DNA from: Chloromonas sp. AAM2 | Lineage: Eukaryota; Chlorophyta; Chlorophyceae; Chlamydomonadales; Chlamydomonadaceae | Assembly: GCA_004335635.1 (NCBI GenBank) | Contig: QAXH01001138.1 | Location: 1-19,461, forward strand | Length of the DNA: 19,461 nucleotides | Reading direction: 5' to 3' | In this document: positions 1 to 8,928 of the stretch, piece after piece | Layout: each line of letters begins with the position of its first letter | How positions within the stretch are numbered: the first letter of the stretch is position 1 | Position numbers and translations under genes: made by a program | Notes under the pieces: generated by a model | Told to the model about the DNA's origin: nothing | Database searches by the model: none | Seen by the model: only the letters and a program-made list of their open reading frames with translations

Positions 1-804
1 AACGTTCTCGCAACGCCACTGTGCCTGCTAGCAAGAGGCAAATGTTGCAAGTGCGGCGCCCTGTCTCGGCCCGTGCACTACACAGGCCCATACAAGAGGC
101 GAGTTCAAGCACCGAGCTGGACTGACATGTCGCTTACAAGCAGTTGGCACTCTGAGGGTTCTGAGGGTTCTGAGCGGAAGCCAATGACGCTCATACACTG
201 CCTGGCCAATTTCTCTACTGCCTACCGTATTCTCGACCAACCTGTTTGTTTTGGCCAAGAAAAGTTCAAACGGTTGTGAACAAACCTCGTACGCAGACCC
301 GTTGTTAACGAATTGTAGCCGTTCAACCTGAAGCTTATGTTGCTCCTGCATCCAACACATCTCTACCCTGCCGCCAACGGCTGCGTCGTAAGCTTGACAT
401 CAACTCGTCGCTTATCCTAGACAAAATTCTAGGCTCTACCATCTCCAGGCCCAGCTCTACCACCTCTGGGCTCATCCCAGGCCAATACGGTAATATCTGC
501 AGATGGTGTAGCAACCCGTTGATCACGGAAGGCCGGAAAACTAGCGCGTCTCGTGGACCAAACCGCTGAATTGCTGGTCGCAAGGTTGCAGTTTGTCTGA
601 CTTTGCTGTCCTTTACTATTGGTATCTCGTAAACTGGTCCGGAGCGTCTGGCGGCCATTGTTGCTGACCGTTGGGCCCGTGTTGGCGCGAAGCCAGAGAA
701 AACGTACCGTCCACAGCCGCTGACCAGCTGCGCAGACAACGTTCTGCACAAGCTCGTACCCCGAGCCGTCCTCTGTCCATTCACTCTGAGTGTAATTTGT
801 GCAG
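1..804. other. Region upstream of gene 1, no certain gene
   Basis: By analogy with paralog 2 this stretch should hold the first exon(s) and promoter of gene 1. A plus-strand frame is open from 309 to 566 (86 codons, no ATG; stops at 306-308 and 567-569), with an acceptor-like TTGTAG at its left end. A minus-strand frame is also open through 335-967. Neither product is recognisable, and no donor gives a convincing phase-2 join to 805. No TATA box or other clear promoter element was identified. Confidence 0.4.
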
Positions 805-817
805 GTGGGAGCTTTGG

Positions 818-1411
818 ATGGATACCGCCCCTGAACAACCGGATTGGTCGGCCCTGATGGCTAGCAACACCAGGAATGAAGCAGCCCCTAACTTTCGTGC
901 AGACCAAGCAAGCGAGACAACAACTGCATACCTTCCCTTGGACCTGGGCATTGACTTTCAGTACCACAACAGTAGCAACAATGACAAGCGTGGCGCCTCG
1001 TTCAGGCTAGCCAGCCCAACAAGCGCAACCTTGGCCAACGCCCGCTTGCAACAGCAACAGGGCATCCTGCAGCAGCCACAAATCATTGCTGATTATCTCA
1101 AGTCACTGATGGCCGCCAGAGCCAATCAATCCATCCATGGGCTCAACAACACACCATCAGCTGCAAGGGCTAATCAGGAGGCTCCTTCACCAACGTATGT
1201 AGCAGGCTTGGCGGGCAGTAGGCTGGGCGACTTGTCCCTGCTGATCCATGACCATGCAAAGCAGGACCCACGCATGCAGACAGGCGGTATGCAAGGCCAC
1301 AGCCCCAAACTGTTCACGCTGAGCAACCAACTGGCAGCTCCAGGCACTCCGACTGCAAACTTGATACCATTTCAAATGCAACAGTTACCGCTGGAACAGC
1401 AGCAATGGTAC

Positions 1412-1446
<35 letters not shown>

Positions 1447-2621
1447 GTCATACCTTCAGCACCAGCACCAGCTGCAGTTCCAGAAACCTTCCCTCGAGTC
1501 TCTCATGTTTGAAACCGAGGGCGAGCTGTCATCAATGAACCTTGGCACTCCTGATGCCGCGGAGATGGTCAGCAGCAGCTCTGTCAACGCAGCAGCGGCT
1601 GCTGCTGACATGGGTGGTGCCAGTTGCGTGGGCTGGCTGCCGAACTCAGGCAGTGACACGGGCGGGGTGTCAGGCTCGTCAGCAAGCCTATATGTCAAGA
1701 ACCTGCCGCCTGGTGGGTGGTAGCGGGCTGGGTGATTGATGACAGTGTCTGCATTGTTCACAGACGGATGTGTTCTGCGGCTTGAACCATAACATGACCC
1801 TTGTGCAGGATCAGAAAGTAAACCAAATGTAAGCTGGATGCGCATGAGTGACTGTGTTGACGATTTCCAGGATGATATGAACAGCAGCAGTGCAGCATGT
1901 ACAGGGACATACCACAGGCCCGGCAATGCACATGCACATGGTGATCTCACTCACGTGCGCAACTGCAGATGCTGATGAGCTGTACCTTTATCACAAGTTT
2001 GCACCTCATGGAGCACTGATCAGCTGCAAGATCAAGACGGATCCAGCCACTGGCAGATGCAGGTGTGTGGCAAAAATGCGGATCAGGGGTCAGGCTCATG
2101 CAGACAGAACGTCTGGGCACACGCACAAGGAGGGAGTGCAGCACGTCCAACGCAAACATCAAAGAAGCGGCCAAGAATTTAAGCACATTTACTGCTCTGC
2201 ACAAGCATCATGGTAAAAACAATTGTGCTGTGCGCCTTCACTGTGCTATACTACTCGAGTTGGTTCTATGAATGTCCTGCAAATCTGGCGCCTTCCTAAC
2301 TCTAACTTACCTGCTTTCTTTTGCAGGGGCGTCGGCTTCGTCAATTATGTTGATCAAGCGAGCGCACTACGTGCCATGCAGCAGCTGCAAGGAGCAAGCA
2401 CAGCCGCGGGGCGTCAACTGAACATCACGCTGCAGGCACCGCGTGCTGTGAGGGCCGCTGCCGCATACGTATCAGCGGCTGCCGCTGTCGCGGCATCCGC
2501 CGCAAGCTGTTCACCGCCGGTTATGAGTGAATCAGCAGGCATGCCGTCGCAACAGCACAGCGTCGGATCAACATTCGGTGTTCCCCACGGCAACTTCCTG
2601 TCATGGCCGCCGCCAGCTTAA
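818..2621 (+). CDS. RRM protein with Q-rich N-terminus (paralog 1, three visible exons)
   Basis: Spliced gene; visible exons are 805-1712, 1969-2062 and 2327-2621. From the ATG at 818 it encodes about 427 residues. The N-terminal 290 are low complexity, with a run of ten glutamines from a pure CAG tract at 1415-1444, more Q-rich sequence and an alanine run. The single RRM spans about 291-370: RNP2 LYVKNL at 291-296, the helix-1 segment DADELYLYHKFAPHG, and RNP1 RGVGFVNY at 330-337 assembled across a splice. An alanine-rich tail ends in WPPPA. Introns are 1713-1968 (GTGGGT...CTGCAG, phase 1) and 2063-2326 (GTGTGT...TTTTGCAG, phase 2); both sites match the paralogs. The ATG at 818 is the first in its open frame, but codons 5' of it (W-E-L-W-M) resemble the paralogs, and an acceptor (TTTGTGCAG, ending at 804) precedes them, so a 5' exon is likely missing. 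Single RRMs of this form bind single-stranded RNA; the target and cellular role are unknown. The RRM resembles CELF/Bruno-type domains, but this is not certain. Confidence 0.88.
1415..1444 (+). repeat. Pure (CAG)10 microsatellite in coding exon
   Basis: Ten uninterrupted CAG triplets encode ten glutamines in paralog 1, flanked by H and R codons. A pure tract of this kind is expected to vary in length between strains. The other two paralogs encode glutamine with mixed CAG/CAA codons or lack a pure run. Confidence 0.97.
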
Positions 2622-3106
2622 CGAACCAGATCATCGCATCAGTTGCCTTTTGCTATAATCGCCGACGTCAACGGAAGGCAAGGAGTAAACGATTGGACAT
2701 TTCATCCCGCATCATGCCTTCAGCATGTGTCAGCAGCCTTCTCTTACTCCGTCCTTACCGGCTTATCCCCCACGGGTCAGCAACACTAGCTCACTGATCT
2801 CAAGCAATTAGGGCCGAGCGCTGGAACGGGCGTTGCTGCTTTGGCCAGACCGGCAATCGGGCCAGCAGTTGAGCGACATCAACAGGGTCATCAACGTGCT
2901 TGTGGCGCATTTGTAAGTCATGGGCATCATAGGTCTTCTACTATGCAGGCGCAAGCCGTCATGTCAGTGTACGTGGTTGCTCGCGATCATGTGTGCCTAC
3001 ATTCTGTAGAGAGCTTGCTGCCATGGCCTTGACAGGCATGGCATGGAACACCTTCCTCGCACATAAGAGGTGAGGAATGGGCTGAACGCCTGGAAGACAC
3101 GGGAGC

Positions 3107-3197
3107 AGAAGCCATGTGCAGAAGCCATGTGCAGAAGCCGTGTGCAGAAGCCATGTGCAGAAGCCATGTGCAGAAGCCATGTGCAGAAGCCATGTGC
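3107..3197. repeat. 13-bp minisatellite, seven copies
   Basis: Seven head-to-tail copies of AGAAGCCATGTGC; the third carries one A-to-G change. As 13 is not a multiple of 3 and no unit frame contains a stop, all six frames stay open, which produces several spurious overlapping frames. An isolated near-copy (GAAGCCATGTGCAG) lies at 3443-3456. Confidence 0.96.
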
Positions 3198-3442
3198 ATC
3201 ATGGACGTGAGCACAATAGCTGTCAGGAAGCTCAAGCACGGTTTCAAAACACTTTGGCTCTGGCCTCTGAACCTCTGTTGGACAGCTTTGTGCGGCAGGT
3301 TCACGTCCTACTTCAGAATTGACCACTTGAAAGAACGGAAGTAAGTGTAAGCACAGTTCGGACGGCCTCACAGCCAAGCATACATGGCCTTAATAGTGGT
3401 TGTGAACCAAGTCTGTTGTGAACACCTTGGGAACCTGTTGTT

Positions 3443-3456
3443 GAAGCCATGTGCAG
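3443..3456. repeat. Isolated copy of the 13-bp minisatellite unit
   Basis: GAAGCCATGTGCAG matches the repeat unit of the array about 250 bp upstream. It is separated from it by unrelated sequence. Confidence 0.7.
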
Positions 3457-6400
3457 TACAGGTGTACTACAAATGTGTGTACTTGATGGCTAGATGTCTT
3501 GAGATACGAAAGCATTGGTATGGAAACGCATGGGTAAAGCTAATGCTTGTTGGTCACCTTGGAAGGTCTAGCCTGCGCTTGCCTGCTGGTTTTGAACCTG
3601 TATGCAGAAGCTGGAAATTGTTTGTCCAGCGCCGGTTTCTTTCGTGTGCTTTGCCAGCTTCCAATCACTGTCTATTTTTAATAACTGCATAATCCGATCA
3701 TTTAGGAGGGCATGTACCGTCTGGGCACTTGCTTGAATGAAGGCGCTCAGAATCAGATGTCCGGTTCTGACTGGGTCTCGCCTGTCAACACCTGTGACCA
3801 TCACCACCCAGTTCAGACAGTGGCTCGATGGCACAGGATTTCAATGTAGTACCAGTTTTACTGGCGCAGGCAGCAGAGCGCCACCGATGCACCCTTTGTG
3901 ACTACACTTCACAGGCACAATGCAAAACACCTGTGTATCTTTATTCACCCTTGCAGCGTGCTCACCACAGTGCGTGGGTGAGGCATTCCAGGTCTTTTGG
4001 CTGTGTGGTGTTGCTGTCTTGGGCATGGGCACTGCAAACCCTGTGCAAACTCTCTGTTCCAGGTGCTGCGTTGGGGCTCGTGAGTCATGCCATGTCTTTC
4101 TTTCAACCATGAGTTGTCTCTCCAAGTGACTTGCCATAGGAGATCATGTCCCCTGTGGGCGTCAGAGTGAAGAAGCGGTGATTTGCTCTGCATCAGCCAA
4201 AGCTGCCCAAAACGATACCACTCGTTGAGGTGCCGGAGTCAACATGACGCAGATGAATGATGCTTGGATTGCTGCTGCTGCTCTGAACCTCTTTAGCTGA
4301 ATGTATGTGTGGGCAACGCCCTGAACTTTTCTACCCCTCGTTGACTACTGTTTCATTGTAGGTATTCGGCTTCACGGATGACCTTGCAAATTTTCTTTCT
4401 TTTCTACAGCTGCCTTGCGACTTTCCGACTCTGCCAGTTCTGTCTTTCAAAACCTTTTTCTATCCTTGGGGCATGTATGCGCCACCCTTTTCTTCTTCTG
4501 CTGCTATTTGTTTCAATCATAATCAACCACAAGTCCAACATAGTTTTTGAGGGCTGCTTCCAGTTCATGTCTTGGGCGTGGGAAGCACTCAACTGTCTTG
4601 CTCAGGGGCGTTTGTTCAAAGGCTTTGCGCATGCAAACTTGTCGTTGCTCACACGTTCTGTTACGTGTTGCGTGGGACGGCTGACAACCAAGGTCGCACC
4701 CCCATGGACCTCCAATGGTTGCAACCTAACCGAACGCCGAATTACATGTGGTTGGGATTAGAAACCATCACTATTAAGACCGGTGATGTGGGCTGCAGTA
4801 ATCAATTCCGTGCTGGTGGATTCACAGTGGATTTTCAGAAGCATCTGACCAGCCTGCTGTTGATGTTGCAGTGGTGGCTGCAGAAGCTTGGGCAAGGATG
4901 TAGTCAGAAGAGGATAACAAGCACAACTCCAAAGTTTCTGATGCTTCAAAGAGTGGGTGATGCTGAATATGGCCGAACCCACAACTTGCGGGGCGATTTC
5001 TGAGAGCATTTCCACCATAGTTCAAATAGAGCCTATCTGGATTGGCTATCATAACTGCCAAAACGACGCAACGGAGATGAACTGCATTTCCGTACCGTAG
5101 GTGCTGAGGCGTCGGTGTTGTTCAGGTCGCCCTACTGTTGTAACCTTGAAAACTTAACCTGCTCTTCCTGAAGGACCCTAACTGTCGTTTTTGAATTGCG
5201 TAAGGAGGCTGAGGCATGCTAATCCACTGCAATTTCCTTTCATGTACTTTTGTGTGCTTGCGCAATTGGTATCGTAGTCATTTGATGTGTCGACCGCGGC
5301 CATTGTGCATGGCAGCTTGGTAATTTAGTCATTGCCAAAGCTTCACAGAGGCGTTGCATGTGACATTCGAACACGATTCTCTGAGCAGCAGACTTTGTCA
5401 GGTGTTTGTTGCAAAATCTCTTTACATTGGCATTATGTTTGTCATCAAGCATCGGCCTGTGTAATCTCCATTCATTCACACCCGACCAAACTGAGCACGA
5501 GACGTTAACAACACCACAACACTGCGCAGCATGATTTTGATGGTCAATCTGCAATCCCATGCATCCTCCTTTGACATCGATCATCGTTAATTCCATTGCA
5601 TTCACCACATGGTCGGCCTCAGTAGGCCGCAACAGCTAAACCCACCCACCCTTTGAAAATGATAACAAAACAGGCTAACATGGTATGCTTGACTTCACTT
5701 GTACGTCGTATTCTGGATGGAGGACTCTTCTGATTAAGCAAACTTCAAAAAGACAGCTTTTCAAGCCGTCAAACGAAAAAAGAAAAGAACGGCGGGTACT
5801 CCGCATGTTGTAGACCGTTGCGTATCAACATGTTCAATGGACTCATTGTTGACCTGTGCAGACTTGTTTCTGAGAAATCTGAACAACAACAACACCCCCA
5901 AAACATCTCTCAGCATGAGCTGGCAGCTGCGCCGTGTGCAGTTCCAACGGCACACGCACTGACAGAAGGCAAGTACAGCAGGCCAACACCCCGGCGTCAA
6001 GAAGAAATCCAAATGTGTGCGACCGTTAACAAGGCGCAATGGCAGCAATGCGCGCATGTCACTGTAAGGGTTTCAACCGAACACATCAGCACTACGTCAG
6101 CCTGTCACTCCTTCATGAGCGTCCAAGGCCCAAATGACCTTTGTGCCATTGATGCTACCAACGCCACCAATGGTAAACAATTATCTTCTCCGAGCCCTTG
6201 TGAACCCAAGTTATGAGATGGTGCGCCCCGACATGACTTTTCAGCATTCTCTGGTGGATGATAAACTGAATTGATTGATGTATCCACAAGCTGGATTGGC
6301 TTGGACATGGATGCGATGAAAGCAGTGAATGCTTCAGATCAAGATTGCCCGCATAGTGACAAGTGTTTATTCAGACCAACGTTGCTAGGAAAAAACAGTC

Positions 6401-6469
6401 AACTGTCAGCAGCCTGCCCGATCATTACGCTGAGCTGAGGGCAACCTCGGATGTCTATGCAACCTCGGA

Positions 6470-6543
6470 TACAGTGACAGTCCCTAATTCCGACCGGCCC
6501 AAGATCCGATGAAAATTGGTCGGATAAAGGGACAGTCACTGTA
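6470..6543. repeat. Imperfect inverted repeat, MITE-like hairpin
   Basis: Arms at 6470-6495 and 6518-6543 are complementary at about 23 of 26 positions: outer ends TACAGTGAC and GTCACTGTA, inner ends CCGACC and GGTCGG. A 22-nt centre containing GATCCGAT separates them. A 74-nt palindrome like this could form a long hairpin and resembles a short non-autonomous DNA element. No clear target-site duplication is visible. GCAACCTCGGAT occurs twice immediately to the left (around 6441 and 6459). Confidence 0.7.
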
Positions 6544-6590
6544 CTTGATTGGCCATAAGGGCAAGATGTGCAAATAACCAGGCTCAACGC

Positions 6591-6630
6591 TACACACAGC
6601 GTCTGAAACCTACACACAGCGTCTGAAACC
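6591..6630. repeat. Perfect 20-bp tandem duplication
   Basis: TACACACAGCGTCTGAAACC occurs twice in a row without a mismatch. It lies in non-coding sequence 48 bp right of the inverted repeat. Confidence 0.97.
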
Positions 6631-6790
6631 ATAACCACATTAAGTGCTCGACTAGAATCCCACAGGCAACATCCCTTTGTGTTCAAATATGCAAGGAGCA
6701 ACATACACACATCGCCCAGCTACAAACACTGCCTGCAGTTGACTATTGTACCTTCGATACAACAAACCATTCCACAAACGTGCACGGAGT

Positions 6791-6836
6791 ACAGGGACTG
6801 ACCGTATTCTCGATTGGCCCAGTATCCGATCGGCCT
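6791..6836. repeat. Probable diverged copy related to the 6.5 kb inverted repeat
   Basis: Shares the order CAGGGACTG / CGATTGGCCC / ATCCGATCGGCC with the arms and centre of the element at 6470-6543. It lacks a long uninterrupted stem. A further weak resemblance (CTATCCGATCAGC) is at about 18858-18870. Confidence 0.4.
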
Positions 6837-8124
6837 ACAGCACCATAGTTGTGTGCCCTGTAAACTTGTGATGGGCTAGTCAGAGGTCCAGCCTAACCAC
6901 GTCCCAACAGAGTCTCATAACTTTACCTTGCTGGTAACTCATGAACAATCATGAGACACCTTCTGCTGCGAACTTGAACTGGCAAACTTCCGCTGATACC
7001 AAACACAGGCCACAGGACCCGAGCCTTAGGACCCTCCTAACCACTACCACATCAGTGGGTACAGAAAACGTGATGCATGGCTGTCCACCACGGTGAATCA
7101 CAAGTTAACCAAAAACAGAGAATAAATCAGAGGTGCGTTGAACCTCTGACAAGCGACAAGCTGCAGCCTGGCCAAGATACCTAACACTCTATACAGCCGT
7201 TTGCACCAGTACTGCTTGCAAAAATGATAGTGAGACAGTGGGGAAGTGGGCGAGACAGAGAGAGAATGACGCAGCAGTGCTGTGCATCACTAATGTGCTT
7301 CAGGTGTAGCCTTTTATGTGCAAAACCAGATTCAAATAAACATGACTAAATGCGGGTGTGTTTCATGGGCTCCAATGCTGCCCAACTTACAGGGCGCAGA
7401 ACGTCCATCTCACAATGATACCAGCAGAGCATCAGGAGACAGGGCTGCCTCACAGCTCACTTAATACGGAAAAGTGGCGTGACCTCCTCCTGCTGACCCA
7501 AATAGATTGCATTGTGTGCATTATGTGAACAGAGAAAGACTTCAACCTACGCAACGATTCGGCAGCAGACTGGCCAGCTCAAGCAACAGAACACTGGCAA
7601 ACATCGGACACACGTCTACAAACATCTGCTAACGGAAATGCATATGCCGGTCAGCTTGCATTTAGGCAACCGTGGGTGGGCCTCTGCTGCCAGAAATGCC
7701 ATGCAACCTGACAGGCGCTGCCGCGCAGCGTGCATAATCAACATTACTGGGCCGAGAATAGATGCATGATAGGCAAGCGCACACAACGTAGCCATGGATT
7801 TCATACGCTGGTCTACTGCAAGGTGGCAGCTCTAGTGACTGATCTCTTGCAAAAGCTCGCCTTATCCAAACCACATCTGAAAGACACAGTCTGTGCCAGC
7901 TGATGAGCCACCTTCTTTCCAAGATTTGCTTTGCAGAAGGGACACTAAGAAGACGCTACAACGGGCACAAGCTTCTTATCGGCTGTGCGCCATATAGCAT
8001 TTGCTAAGACAATGCGTGCAGGCATTCCTCTTGCCTGTGGCCCAGGCCTGTGGCACAGAGTGTGGGCGATGCTCAAAGAAAAGATTGACAGAAGATGACA
8101 ATCACATGCCTTCTATTCCCAAAC

Positions 8125-8146
8125 AACCCTGGTAAAACCCAGGGTT
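8125..8146. repeat. 8-bp stem hairpin
   Basis: AACCCTGG and CCAGGGTT pair perfectly around a 6-nt loop (TAAAAC). It lies about 780 bp past the gene 2 stop, and there is no evidence that it works as a terminator in this eukaryotic context. Confidence 0.5.
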
Positions 8147-8413
8147 CAACGAGTTGTACCCTGCATGATGATATGATTTATGAAGCCCACTCTATGGATA
8201 TGTGAGGTGCTGCCAGCACGCAAGGGCACCTCTGCGATCCAACCAATACCCGCGCAGAATCAAGTACCAACGACTAGGCAGCCAATTCAAGTATTCTAAG
8301 CAAGCCAGTGCTACGAACGTGCCGGTGGTGGCCCCGAAAAGATAGACATAGAACGCGGGTTTGATAGTTGAGCCGTATGCTAGGGCAGTGTGGTGCCAGG
8401 AGAGAGCCAGATC

Positions 8414-8479
8414 AAACCTCTGTGCCCACCTGGACACCATAACATTAAGCTTGTGCGCAATTCTGCAATGCCTGGCATG
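8414..8479. repeat. 66-bp direct repeat, copy A (3' side of gene 2)
   Basis: Matches 11528-11593 in the same orientation at 61 of 66 positions (about 92%), beginning AAACCTCTGTGCCCACCTGG and ending GCAATGCCTGGCATG. The two copies bracket gene 2, about 3.1 kb apart. Similarity falls away abruptly at both ends. Confidence 0.9.
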
Positions 8480-8928
8480 CCGCCTGGCCCAAACTAGCCT
8501 ATGCTGACTGCACCTGGCACTTTAGGTTCTATCTGTTTGCTAGCCAAGTGCTGCCTGGCTGTACCATGCACTGAATTTGGCCTGGCTGGAGTCCCCTTCA
8601 TTGCAGAGTTGCACTTTGTGTGCAACGCCTGCTCTGATCCGGCTGGTATACTGCTAGCCTGAGCTTGCCAACACGACAACTCGCAAAAGCGTGCAACAGG
8701 CCGATGGGTTGCTCACCGGGATGCCCACCATCTTTTGATGCGATGATCCAGAGGTACACTGCCCGCTAGGTAATGGCATGCCAACACATGCTTCTTGCCG
8801 TAGCCGCAGTGCCATGACTGAGACCTGAAGGCAGCTAACCGCATCAAACGTGCAGAGCGCCATCATGAAGCTCCAACTACAATTTATGCTCAAGCAGTGC
8901 TTGAGCGAGCATACGCTCTAAGGCTTGC

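Larger units (their letters stand above)
2622..8928. other. 6.3 kb gene-poor stretch between genes 1 and 2
   Basis: Lies between the convergent 3' ends of gene 1 (+) and gene 2 (-). Open frames of 60-130 codons occur on both strands, but none has a recognisable domain, an intron pattern or a homolog among the paralogs. The stretch contains a 13-bp minisatellite, an inverted repeat near 6.5 kb, a related copy near 6.8 kb, and a perfect 20-bp tandem duplication. A TGTAA motif at 2912-2916 is the kind of poly(A) signal used by some green algae and lies about 290 nt past the gene 1 stop. The 3' UTRs should be here; the rest shows nothing identifiable. Confidence 0.6.

Noticed and set aside
671..817. 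Extension of gene 1 coding to 671
   Set aside because: The frame is open, but begins at TTG and has no ATG before 818. The acceptor ending at 804, shared with the paralogs, suggests most of it is intron.
335..967. 210-codon minus-strand open frame
   Set aside because: No recognisable domain. It runs antisense across the gene 1 acceptor and the start of its coding exon, and coding on the plus strand can leave the opposite strand open.
3107..3197. CRISPR-like array
   Set aside because: The units are 13 bp and directly adjacent, with no spacers. It is a minisatellite in a eukaryotic context.
3828..4112. CxxC followed by His residues, like a C2H2 zinc finger
   Set aside because: Spacing between the Cys pair and His residues does not fit the C2H2 pattern, and the frame lacks other support.
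4378..4761. Hydrophobic 127-codon plus-strand frame, possible membrane protein
   Set aside because: Hydrophobicity comes from a T-rich stretch; no domain, and the rest of the frame looks random.
5240..5632. 130-codon minus-strand open frame, possible unknown gene
   Set aside because: Rich in His, Cys and Met with no recognised motif, no flanking splice pattern and no counterpart elsewhere in the window. Not supported beyond chance.
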